A DNA stretch of 64,000 nt from Paulownia fortunei (Eukaryota > Streptophyta > Magnoliopsida > Lamiales > Paulowniaceae), in contig CM033121.1 of the NCBI GenBank assembly GCA_019321725.1, positions 3,596,001 through 3,660,000 of the forward strand, given 5' to 3'. The number at the start of each line of letters is the position of its first letter. Position 1 is the first letter of the stretch. The translations under genes and the position numbers were made by a program. The notes beneath the pieces were generated by a model. It searched no databases. It saw only the letters and a program-made list of their open reading frames with translations, and was not told the origin of the DNA. This document shows, piece by piece, positions 36,283 to 48,300 of this stretch.

Positions 36283-39200
36283 TAAACATAAAACATGTAA
36301 CTTTCATATACACTTGATAGAGACGTTATAAAACAGCAAGTATACCTTTTCAATTTCACAATTTTCAAGGGTTTCACCCTCTACTTTTTTTTCTCTCTCT
36401 TTTTTTTTTTAAAAAAAATTAAACAGCAAGTGACTTACTGGCTTTGCATTCAAATCATCTTTCAAAGATCATCTTTAGACTTTAGAGACCAAAAGTTGAC
36501 CAAATTTGAGTCCACCCATGAAAATTTTTATATTATTATACTCCCCCTCATCTACCCCACTTGGAAAGGGTTTTAGTTTTTACCCCCACCCCTCCAATTA
36601 GTCAATGGTAGATAACCTCCTTTATTTAAAATTTATTTTGGATCTTGTCCAAATTTTGACAATCTCAACTATCAAACTTTTTCAAACTTACAAACAAATT
36701 TAACTACACCCATCTGGTTTAGCAGTCAAAAACCTAACCATCGACACGAACATACATACGACTCCAAAGGCTTTAGCACTGTGTTCATAGGGGGCAATGC
36801 CTTCAAGCACATAGTATTCCTTGTAGCCATCATGATCTCAACACCATGTTTGCCATTTACACAAGAATACCCCAAATTAAATGGTTATGACATACAGATA
36901 AAATGCTAGTCAATTCCCATTGAAACACTACTACACATAAGCATAAATTAACCAGTCTCACACGAACTCACTCAAAATACTTGTTAGAACACCATCCAGG
37001 GGCCATGGGCATTATACATAAAACCATCCTATTTTTCGACTGAGTGTCACGATCCTGCCTTCAGGACCCTGCATTCAAACATACGATAAATTTTTCAGCG
37101 ATATGGCTTAACATAATTTTTCAGAGATCTGAATCTGCTATATGAATATGCACATACGGAACAGTCAAATACACTTGGCCAATCATAGACTTAATTCCAG
37201 CTTGCCACACTTCTTAAGCATTATCATGCCCAGATTTTATATGTTTTTGGAGGAGTTAAATATACAAAAAGTCAATAAGATCAACAACTCATCAATCAAG
37301 CAGATATGTAAGGCGACAGCTTAACCAAGTGTGTTCTATTTGCATTTGAATTTAATTATACTCAATGCTTTCCCATGGAGCACTGCATTTAATAATATAC
37401 ATCTTTAATACTTGCACAATCCACTGGGATTCCTTAGCAGACAAAATCAACTAGTTGTTAATATATTGAAACAGGTCAATAGATGCTGATTTAAGTGCAA
37501 GAATCGACTATTCTGTAGTGCTGCTCCTATTTTTTAAGAACTAGATTGATCTGAGAATGTATTTTAGGAACCTAGGCGACGACTAGATGAATGTGATTGG
37601 ATTGGTTCCGTAAGTTATCACCTACACAAATTGCATGATTTCAATCGGTTATTTTATACATGAGTCTATTATATATTCATGCACATCATGTGATGAAACT
37701 AATCTGACCAGCTACTTTCCTAGAAGTCAATGGAAATACTTAATAGAGGCTAATTAAGCAACAACATGCCATAGATTAATCCACAGAAACAAATTAAAAA
37801 TCAATGCCTGTCTTGTCCTAAAAGGCATCAGAGAACTAAATGTTTCCTTGTCTCGTAAGACTCCATGGAACTCACACCTCATTGGTAATTTGAGGAGCTT
37901 AAATGCAACAGATAAAGGCAGTGATTGCAGATAAAGTGAATGAAGATGGACAAGCTCGTTGTGTATGCATTGATGGTCATGTTCAATTATCATCACAACA
38001 TAGTCAGCAACCCCAGGACAGGAAGGCACAACCCATATCATAAACTTGATAGCCAACTTGGTAAACATTCTGTCCATAGCACATTCAAGAAACTCAATAA
38101 AAGAACGTAATTATTCCAATTCCAGTACAATTGAATTAATTTAGTCAACTTGTTACTTAGGTGGACAAGTTTAACCTAAATGACAATTTCTAATAGATTT
38201 TGATGAAGTCTAACCTGCTACTTGAAGACTATTTGTTATACTCAAAACCCCACATAAATAAGGAGAAATAGAAGTTTCATGACGACCTAATGACGGCCGG
38301 GAAAAGGATGGCCACTGACTTGTATCTAGCTTAAAACCGCAACCAATGACAACATTATTAATCTATATAATTGAAAATCGATTAATAATGGTGAAGTCTT
38401 CAACTATTTCCACTAGTCTCAAGACAAAATTCTCACATATCAAAAACAACCTAATGGACACAAGTTTACAAGTCCAGATAATGGTAAAAATTTGTGATCA
38501 TCAGCTTAAGCAAAATGCAACCTCCAAATAGCAGAAACTCATTGTAGAATGCTATTCTTTCATATTTGAGAAATTTATTATCTATTTCAGTTTCTTCATC
38601 AAAGCAAAACTACATTAAAGAAAACTAATCAACTAGTCAAAGGCTCAGATAGTAGAAAACATCCCATAATAGATTAACACTAGGAAATAAAGGGAGATTA
38701 CATAATTGGAACAAAGACCAAATAGTTAAGTTTTAAGATCAAGACATGTATTAAAGGCCCATGCCTGGTGGACTCTCTGGTACCAAATTGGTGTACAGTT
38801 CTAAAACTACCAAAAAAAGAAAAAAAAGAAAAAAAGCTAGATGATAATCTTATCCCTAGAAGCCACAATTTCATGAAGATCTTGTCGGCATTATAGTAAG
38901 TTTTCAGCATGAGGGACCATGGAACATTTTGCTTATTATGAAAATGAAAATTTATAGCAGAATTTAGTGCTGAAAATGAAGGCTCCTATGCCAAGTGATG
39001 GAATAGAAAAAAAAAATTATTCCTCTGCAAATTAAGTTGAATGTACAGTTGGAAGCATATCCTTGTTGGAGTTGATCCTGTGGCCTTGTTCTCTGAAACT
39101 AGGTTAATGTTACTTTTTTCCCTATAACCTTTACAAGTTTCTTAATTTTCTCCCTCAAAAGGTCAATTCAAGATCTAATTCTTTTATTTTTTTTTAATAC

Positions 39201-40777
39201 ACTTCAAATATGGCCCTTTACTCATTAGGTTTTCAAATAATCACCTGACTGACAGTTGAACTGATATCAAGTGAATGTCAAGGGTGATTTATCAGAATAT
39301 TGGCTACGTATTTAACCATGTGATAAAACTCTGTACCTCCACGGGAGATGTACTCAATCTGGTACAAAATTTTGTAACATTACCCTTGATAATTATTCAA
39401 GAGTACCAATTGAGCACCAATCACGTTGAGGGCTGAAAAGCCAATCAAAATACTAAAGATCAATTTCTAAAAGCTCGTTTGAACTTGGTTTTGAATACAT
39501 TTTTTCGTTCAATAAAATTTGAAGTTGGACTTGATTAGTAAAAAATATATGAAACATGTGTAAAAAGATCAAGCTTGAATTCGATTCAATTAAAACACGT
39601 TCAAGCTCGATTCAATTGATTAATGATCAAACTAAGTTCAAACACAATTTCTAGACTTGATTCGTTTACACCCTTAATCATTCTTCATTCAATGATCAAG
39701 TTTATCACTAATGCCCAGCTTACGTCACTTATTCTCAGATTTCAAGGAAAGGTGCTCCAAGATCTAACTCTCCCCAGCCATGGAAAAAATAGAAAAAAAA
39801 GAAAATAAAACTCCATTAGTCAAAATCTCAAAGCCGTTGATGGGTGAGATAATTAATTACATCATTTTAAAACCAAAATCTTCCACAAAGGAATGCTATA
39901 AGAATGCAATTATGTAAACAAGCCCCATAGTAAGATCCTTTTGCAAGTTCATCTCCAAACTTCAGCAAACCATCTTTGACCGTAACATCATGGATCTCCC
40001 TCACGCAACCCGCATCACTAGTTGTAATATACAATAATAGTCATTCTCCATGACCAACAGCAGCAAACAACTCTTCTCAGTTTTTTTCTTACTGTTTCTA
40101 TCATGAAACCTTGACTCCTCGATTGTAATCTATTACTACATATATTAACATGTAGTAATTAATACTAGTCAATAAAAGATGGTAAGGGATGAAATATTTT
40201 GATAATTAGTTAACTCAAAGAAAGAGTAATCAAGAACTTCTATTTTTGACTACCTGGTCATTGAAGGCATATTTTGAGTGTATGAGAAGGTAGGACTTAA
40301 GGTATACTACACACATATCATGCGGATAAGCATTTCCAAGGAGTCATACCATATTTGAATGCCAAAAGAAATTAAATGGTCTCAAGCAACAAATCCAATA
40401 ACAGAGATTCAATTTTCTTTTTTGGTTCATGATAACCAAAATTGCACTGTCCCAGTGCTAATTTCACAAAAGGAGCAAGACTCGTATTACAATCAGCAAA
40501 AAACTTGTCAGTTAATAGATTGTCAGATAAATTGGAAAAACAGGATAGAATGCATCTGAACCCTAAGTATTGAACATAAATGGTTATCAGATATGATGAG
40601 TGGGAAGAGCCAACCACATTAATATAAGACTAGGATTTACCCACAGAAAAGAGTATAACTAAAACTTGCAAATAAGTTTAGGGGAACAACCCTATCTACA
40701 GCACCCCACCCAAAACCCACCATTCACAAAATGGACAAAGAAAATGATATTAACAACAATATCAATTATAAATAATA

Positions 40778-41000
40778 CTCCCTCCATCCCAATATTATGA
40801 CTTTTGTTTGACCCAAGACAGTTTTAGATGATAATTGGAAAAAGTAAAAGTTTTGAATATTTTTACAATATTGCACTCTAATGTAGTGGTTGAAAGTTAC
40901 CAGCGTTACATCATTACTTTTAAGTGAGAATGTATTGAGAAATTTCTATTTTAGAAACTGGAATCTTATTTTGGGATGTCACAAAAAGAAATAGGAGCAA
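40778..41000. mobile_element. Stowaway-like MITE
   Basis: The left end CTCCCTCCATCCCAATATTA is the classic Stowaway terminus. The right end on the reverse strand starts at TTGCTCC and continues into GTGACATCCCAAAATAAG. TA dinucleotides flank both ends (40776-40777 and 41001-41002). The length is 223 bp and it is non-coding. Such elements are mobilised by Tc1/mariner transposases. Confidence 0.65.
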
Positions 41001-41156
41001 TAAATTTTAGTTGAAATAATAGAGAGCAGGATAGAAAGGAAAACAAACAGAATCCAGCAATATCACGCAAATAAAGCAAGAAAACATATCTACAAAGTTG
41101 ATTAAGGGGAAAGACCATCCTTTACTTACCTAGCAAACCTCATGTGAAGCTTTACA

Positions 41157-44100
41157 CTATCTGCTCCATTCAAAATCAGCACCAGATCTAGGATTAGCGC
41201 TGTTTACACGATTTGCATCTTCAGGCTTTATGGAGTTTGCAAAGGTATGCCAGCCTAATAGGTATGGTACAATGAACTGCAGATAATGATAGAACATAAA
41301 TTGACAGTGGAAGTTGTAAAGACCGTGAATATTGCTACTGCAGATTGAAAATACAGTGAACTGAACTATTTGCCAAAACTCTACACATGAAACTCCTCCA
41401 TGTACCCCCATAATCAAACCTGGAAATGATATAAACAATGATTGCACAAAATCCAGTGCAAGTTCAAAATAACTTATCAAAATCATGAGAAAATTTCCAT
41501 ATGTTCTACATGCATAACAGTAGCTGAACTGCTAACTTGTATGGTTCCCAGATGCCATTTCAGCAAGTTGTTTTTTCCTAATTCAGTAACAATGAAGAGT
41601 ACAAAATTCCCCTAAGTGGTTATCTGAGTCCAACTAAAACATCCAAAGATGGCAACTCTCCCATCATCTTGAGGGCAAAGATCTTGAAGGTGTCCCTTTT
41701 TCCCTTTTCTCGTCTTTTGTAAGTCCTTGCTCTTTAATTAGGTAAAATGTAATCAAGATTCAAGTAACCTAAATTTTTTTTTAACCTAAAATAAGGATGG
41801 GACAATTTATATTTTACTGGCCAAACTTCTCCTATTACCAGAATTCGAAAAGATAACATTTCATTTCCATTCCTTTTCCATTAATAGCAACAAGACAATT
41901 ATTGCAAAGACATTTGACATTGATTGAATCGAATGGATAGAGCTGCAGCTTACATTAAACGATGATACAAGGACAGCAAACTCAGCCTTCGTTATGGGGA
42001 TATAAATGTTCTCGTCCAAATTCGTGAGCTTGTTTTGAACACCTTTTAATTATCCAGTAATCCAAGAATCAAAAAGATATGATGTATATAGTGTAATCAG
42101 GAAGCTGTTATCAAGATTCAAGAGGAATAAGGGATTACTGAGATTGAAGAAGTGTCCAGAACCATCAGGCAAGGGCTCCACCTTCAACACTTTCCTTACT
42201 TTACCTTCATCACTACACCAGTAAAATCAAATGACAAATTCAGAAGGAATAAATATCTGCCACATATAGGTAGGGATAACTCTGCGTATCACGCAATTTG
42301 AACAACAAAACAAATGCAAGCTCCTTCAAATGCTTGACTGTGAACAAATAAATAGGAAAATGTATCAAAGGACACTACATATGGAAACGACCAGAGAAGT
42401 GAAATGGTTCTCTCAAAGACTTGACAAGTACAAAACCAATACACAATGAATGTACTCTGAGATCACATAGTTGAGCTAACTCTTTATCAATCAGCAAAAG
42501 GAATATAATACATGGGGTGCAACAAAGGTTCACAAGAAGCCAGATGTCAAAGATATAAATTGCTAGACCAAGCTATGTCTACTGTGTCTATTGAATAAAT
42601 AAACCATAAGCAACTTGTCATTCCCCCTTGCAATGAATCTTCAGCCAAGTCAAGATAACTAATGATTCGGATAAAGAAACAAAAAAAAGCTCCTGATTTG
42701 CCACTGACAAGGATCTGTTAGCGAGATCACAAGGAGATATGATCTTACCTTTTTCCTTTAAAAGGATCATGAAAAAATTCACAAGAATCCCTTGCCCCAA
42801 GGCTGATTATGTTTCCAATTTCAGTCACTGACAATGAGAATACCTGAAGATAGCCAAAATCAAATACAATCTTAAGAAAAAAAAAAAAATATGCACGCCA
42901 AGTTCAATAACATGCTTACTGCCACTTCCTAATATCAGAATGGGTCAACATTGGAGCTACATATTGTATTTGTTCCTTTCAAAATGATAACTCGGGATAA
43001 GCCACATTAGGCAAATTTCATAGTCTAACCTTTTCATCCATGAAAACTCCTTAAAAAAAGGTTTGAAAGGATGAGAATATCTGGAACATTACATTACCTT
43101 ATACTCAAAACAAATTTTTGACAATGAGAATGCCGCTTATTAAAATCTAGGGCATTTTTGACAATGAGAATGTCACTGATTAAAATCTAGGGCATCTTCA
43201 GCACAAACTTGTCCACTATGCAACTAGTTTCTAGGTTCATGAACTCAAATCAACTCAAGAGTCCAGTCTGCAAGCTAGAACAAAAATACACATGGCATAT
43301 TTGCACGCATTTACACTTACATGCACTAAGTGTTCTTATGCATTAATATCCTAAGAATAAAGCAAAAGAAGATTTTACCTGTTTCCTACCCCAATCATAT
43401 TGACGAACACCAGCTGCAGGAGCAAACTGAAGCAAAACAAAGCCCTCCTTTGACAGCTTAAATGCTCCAGACTGCTCCATAAACCAAATATACAAACATA
43501 ATCATGAAATTCCAATACTCCAAGAATGACAGAAACAGCATTGAAAGAGAACTAAGAACCATTGGCATTGTTAAAGGAACATACATCTAGAGGAGAGAAC
43601 TCTGGAGGCCGCGGCTCTACTGTAAGAGCAGCTTTCCCTTTATATACAGAGTACCCCACGTAAACCCTTGGTGGCAATTGCCCTGTTATACAAATAATTG
43701 AAGATTAAAATCCTTCCAATGTTTGTTGGGACAGTAACTCTCGAGGAAATGTACGGAAGCAGATTCATAAGACATTGGAGATATATTGGTTCACTTAGTG
43801 TTTTCTTGTTCCAAGAAAATTCTAAAAGATAAAACAAAAACTGACAGTAAACCTATATTGCATTGAAATGTTTTACATAATTCTAATCTATGATGGGTTT
43901 GAAAATGCTGCAACACTAGTGAAAATAAATATGGGACAGAAGGAAACCCTTTGGTGATGACGACTTCAAAGCTACCCTTCTTTTGCCTTCTCATAAAACC
44001 AGGGGAAGAAACAAAGTATAGAAACGTCTCCAATTTGACAAAGCCAAGTAAAACTAACGAAAACAACCCTGAATAACAGAACCACAACTGTAAGCAAAGC

Positions 44101-44879
44101 TTATTTAAGCAGGTGACTTAAACAAATGCCTCTGTTTAGATAATGAGGAGATGAAAGATATACAAATGTTAAATTAGCAAGATAGTGCCCAAAGAAAGCA
44201 AAACATTCACATACAGATCATTTTAATGAAAAATGGGATATCAAAGCACAAATTTTTGGTGCTAGAACATAATGTAAAATGTGCCCGATAAAGCAAACAA
44301 AACAAGCAATAATTAACATCCAAACATAATGAATTAAGAGGAAAAGGAACATATACCAATATAAATCATTTGGCTGTTAAATAAACGCAAAATGAGTGGG
44401 GGAAAAACCAAAGCACGCCTAATACAAGAAAAAGAACCTCTCCTGGCAAAGCCCATATAGAAAAATCAAAATCTTGAACAAAAGTACAAACACAGAAAAA
44501 TAAAAACTAGATTTAACTCACCAGGCTGTGAGGGAAAAGGAGAGTCATAAGAAGAAAACCTCTGTTGCTTATGGCTTTGTTCTTGAGGTTTTAAGTATTG
44601 ACTTTTTACATTAGAGGAGATACTTTTTGAGCGATTTCCACGTGGGGTGGTGAGAAAAGCGTCATTTTTTGTTCTGGAGAAAAGAATAGAGGTGGGTATG
44701 GCGGAATTATAAGAGGATAGTTTGTGGGGGTTTCGGATAGAAAGTTCCCCACTGCTGGGGCTGCATATAGACTGACGTTTACCATTGTGGGTTTTCTTTT
44801 CTTCGAAAGTTGGAATATTGTGACAGGGTTTATCAAAGGGTTTTTGGAAAACGGCGAGTGGAATTTGAATAGGGCTCAG
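41157..44879 (-). CDS. WHIRLY1-type ssDNA-binding protein (plastid/nucleus); start unresolved
   Basis: Exons end at 44522, then 43682-43585, 43471-43379, 42843-42749, 42212-42139, 42042-41954 and 41276-41157, all in phase. The Whirly domain is complete: LPPRVYVGYSVYKGKAALTV (ssDNA-contact motif KGKAAL), SGAFKLSKEG, FAPAAGVRQYDWGRKQ, VFSLSVTEIGNIISLG, VLKVEPLPDGSGHFFNLS, ENIYIPITKAEFAVL, LLGWHTFANSIKPED, and the acidic tail SGADFEWSR. Exon 1 encodes a Ser/Arg-rich, transit-peptide-like stretch (SILFSRTKNDAFLTTPRGN) but has no in-frame ATG back to the stop before 44879. An ATG in good context (ACAATGG, 44785) is out of frame by what one missing base would explain. WHY1 binds plastid nucleoid DNA and defence promoters. 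The start given (CTG at 44879) is only the limit of the open frame. Confidence 0.85.
43114..43193 (+). repeat. 40-bp tandem duplication in a WHIRLY intron
   Basis: ATTTTTGACAATGAGAATG followed by YCRCTKATTAAAATCTAGGG occurs twice head-to-tail with a 40-bp period, between exons 3 and 4 of the Whirly gene. It is non-coding. Confidence 0.85.
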
Positions 44880-45355
44880 TTAAAAGAAAAAGAACATTGA
44901 AATAGCATCTTACAGCACCTCAAGACAATCCATTTATTTATTAAACTGTTTATCTATTAAGAAGTCAAATTTATTGGGAAAAAATATACTATATATGGAA
45001 GTTGAATATTCATAATTCAGAAAAAAAGTAGAATCATCCAAAATTTCTCAGAAAAAAAAACAAATGATGAAAAATAAAATAATATCTTTCATACGGGTTG
45101 GCTTCACTGTTAAATTATCTCCATTTAGTTAAAGCTGTCAATTCTCAAAGGGAGGAAAAAATGCTTAAGAAAAAAAAAGAAGTAAAAAATTCAAAAAGAA
45201 GAGAAAAGCGGCCCACCATCTTACCGTCAAATACTGGCCACATATTCATTTTGCGTCCACCCATTTAACATCTTTCTGCTCTCTGCTATCCATCCATGGA
45301 GTCCACGAAATCTTCTTTCCCTCTCTATTTTTCTACTGCGTAAAAAGAAGAAAGA
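44880..45355. promoter_or_regulatory. Shared divergent promoter, WHIRLY / CCHC zinc-knuckle gene
   Basis: The two genes are transcribed away from each other, with start regions only about 480-570 bp apart. The interval is AT-rich and has no obvious TATA box close to either start. Both encoded proteins have probable plastid-targeting N termini and nucleic-acid-binding domains, so co-expression is plausible but unproven. Confidence 0.5.
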
Positions 45356-48300
45356 ATGTATTCTGTATGGTCATCGTCGTTCCGGGTGATGGTCCCTCAA
45401 TGGAGGCACAGCCACAAGAACCTCCGCTATTGGATATTGCCACATTCCAAGAGAAAATTGAGCTTTGTTCCTTCCCCAATCTCCTCTTCTTCCAGCAGTG
45501 ATGATAATTCTGCGTCTTCCAAACAACCACAAGTAAATTATTACCCTCTTTCTTCACACACACTAGTTATCAGTGAGGAAAAATGATGGCTTTTCTAGGA
45601 AAATAAAGAGAAAGTTGTGTTCTTGCTTGCTAGTGTATATGTTTCATTTTCTTGAAATTCTGAGGTCTGTCATTGATTTGTTGTTGCAGTTGGGATATGA
45701 TCCTTCTGAGGAACTATTTGGACTTGCTGTTGATTTACAACCAAGGTCTTTGCAAATTCTTGGTGTTCTATTTTTGTTTTCATTTTTGAATTTCATCTTC
45801 ATTCTTGGTTTTAGCATTGTCTATGTTTATGTTGCATGTCCCTTTGTAGATCATATTTTGTGCGTTTCAGGTGTTTTTTGACTGGGTTTTTTAATGAATT
45901 AGACAATGGAATTACTGAACTTCTGTTTCCTCTTGAAAATTGTGAAACGAAATTGCTGCTTTTGTCACAAAGTGAACTATCATTCAGGAAATATTTGCTG
46001 CGGTCTTTTGGAGAATTACCTAGGCACACATACGTGAAAATACAGTATATATTCTGTGTTAAGACAAAATTTGCTTAGAGCAAGGCAATGAGGGAAGAAC
46101 GAGAAAGCAATAATGTTTGCTGCAACCTGCAGATGACAAGTGTGCACAAGAAAATAGCAGTGCAGAAACATTTCAGTGACTAGAGTTATGTATCAACCAG
46201 ATTCTTCAAGATTAACAATTTAAGCACCCCAAAAGACTCCCTTTGAAACCAAATCTATTTACTATTTTTTATTGGCTCATAATGTTTTGGAATCTTTGAT
46301 TTTATGAAAGCTGTCAATAGAATGGTTTTGTACATTATGTGATTTAAATAGCAAACCTTTTTTCTATAAAATTCTAATAGGAGTAGATATAACAGTTTGA
46401 TCCCAGAAAAAAATCACTGTTGCTAATTCTTGATTTTTAATTTAGGAATGTTGCTTCTGCTGCATCCAAAAGATCATGGTTTGGTCCAAATGGTCAGTAT
46501 ATTCGAGAATTACCTTGCCCAAGTTGCAGGGGAAGGGGTTATACCCCATGTGCAGAATGTGGAATAGAAAGATCACGATCAGATTGTTCACTATGTAATG
46601 GAAAGGTAATTAATACCTATTTTTACTAACCAATTATCTCTCTCTTAAATTGTTTTAGCAAGTCAATGCTTTTCAGTCGTAATTTTAAATTGTGTTGTTT
46701 GCTCTATGCTCTCAATTTGTAACAGGGTATAGTTACCTGCAATCAGTGCCTTGGAGACTGTGTTATCTGGGAGGAGTCAATTGATGAACGACCATGGGAG
46801 AAAGCCCGCTCAGTGTAAATCTCTTTCATATCATTTGCATATAACTTCCTATTGTTAGTATAGTCTACTGTATCCCACTATTTCACCATTTTGGCATCAT
46901 CTGTTGATTGGTATTTATACTAGATTAATGAACTGATAACTCTATTGAATTTAGAAGAATAATGTGCATGCACGAGCAGTAGCTCAAGTGATACCAGAAT
47001 TTAACTTTTTTGCTCGTTTGCAAAAGAGCAAATATCACTGGACATTTAATATCTTTTCCAATATTTTCTAATTGCCTTTTTCACTCAAGAAAAAATTGCT
47101 TTCCAAATCCATATTGATTTCTTGTCTGCATAGCTATATTGATTAATAACTCCATACTTGATTAGACTTATATCATTTTTCTTCTCTTAACCTCTATCTT
47201 TACTTGGAACTCTATGGCAGTTAAAATTTCTTTGCAACTTCTGTTTCATGATGTGCATGGTAATTCTTAGATGGTATGATACTATTATTTCATGTTTTGA
47301 TTTCTATAAATGATTAAATATCATAAATGTGAATGCATTCCAGTTCTCCCCTAAAAGTTAAGGAAGATGATGAAGTTGACAACTTGGATATAAAGCTGGA
47401 TGTGAGGAGAAAAACCAAGCGTGTTTATCAATCTCCTGCTCCTGAAGTTAATTTGAAGATCAGCAGATCATTAAAAGTTAGTCAACCTCTGTGTTAGAAG
47501 TTTGTTCTCTTTGACTCACTGGGTTCATCCTCCACCTCCGTGTCTCATCCTTCTGTGAATGATATCTTTTCCATGTCTTACAATATCTCTCACTTTCCAA
47601 GTGCTATGAAGTCTAATTTTGCAGTTATGTTTCAATTTTCTAAACACACTAGGATACATTGGAAACTATGAAAGCACAATTTCTCATGCTTTGGAAATAA
47701 CTAGTAAAATGGCAGCAGTGGCATGTGATTCTTCTACCATGTGGCAGCTAAAGTCCTCCATGTCCATGCAGTTTCTCTGTTCTTTATCCTCTTACTGGGC
47801 ACACATTCAATAGTTGATCATTTCTTGGTGAAACCATCCATCTCTCTTTCTCTCTCTCAGTTTTAGACAATGTCTTTGATATTTGGTTCTTTGACTATAT
47901 AGTTGCATATATTTCAGAATCATCCATGCAGAGAAGATTCTTTCTTTCTAATCCAATGGACAGATCATGAATTTAATCTTCTTTGTTTAGTTGGATGTTT
48001 GCAGAGCCTCAATGCCAAAACTGGATTATTTAGTAAGAGGATGAAGATAATCCACAAAGATCCTATGCTTCACGCTCAAAGAGTGGCTGCTATTAAGGTT
48101 TGTTGTACTTTTGAATGATGACTTTGCACTATAGGTTATTGACAATTTGGCCTCTGGTGATTTGCTATCGACTTTTATGTGCAAGGCTGAGTTCTTTGTT
48201 TGGACATGCGGAGGAGGGGCTGGTGGCAAAGAATTATTAACATCCTCAAAAAACTTGAAACTTAAGTTGCAGCAAATAACTGCAATTCCCTCTGAAAGTC

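Larger units (their letters stand above)
34207..41156. other. Intergenic region between WRKY and WHIRLY genes
   Basis: No gene is confidently supported. It contains the WRKY promoter with a (GA)n / CCTCCC patch (34410-34470), a GC-rich island at 35220-35320 of unknown origin, a 220-bp tandem duplication (35841-36282), and a Stowaway-like MITE (40778-41000). A 107-codon minus frame at 38077-37754 has no recognisable domain. Confidence 0.45.

Noticed and set aside
37754..38077. 107-codon minus-strand open frame
   Set aside because: No recognisable domain, splice context or neighbour exon. It could be chance in a moderately GC-balanced stretch.
44606..44836. 76-codon frame starting near the ATG at 44785 in the WHIRLY first exon
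   Set aside because: It terminates before the exon end and does not connect to the Whirly domain. It is treated as the out-of-frame product of a probable missing base rather than a separate gene.
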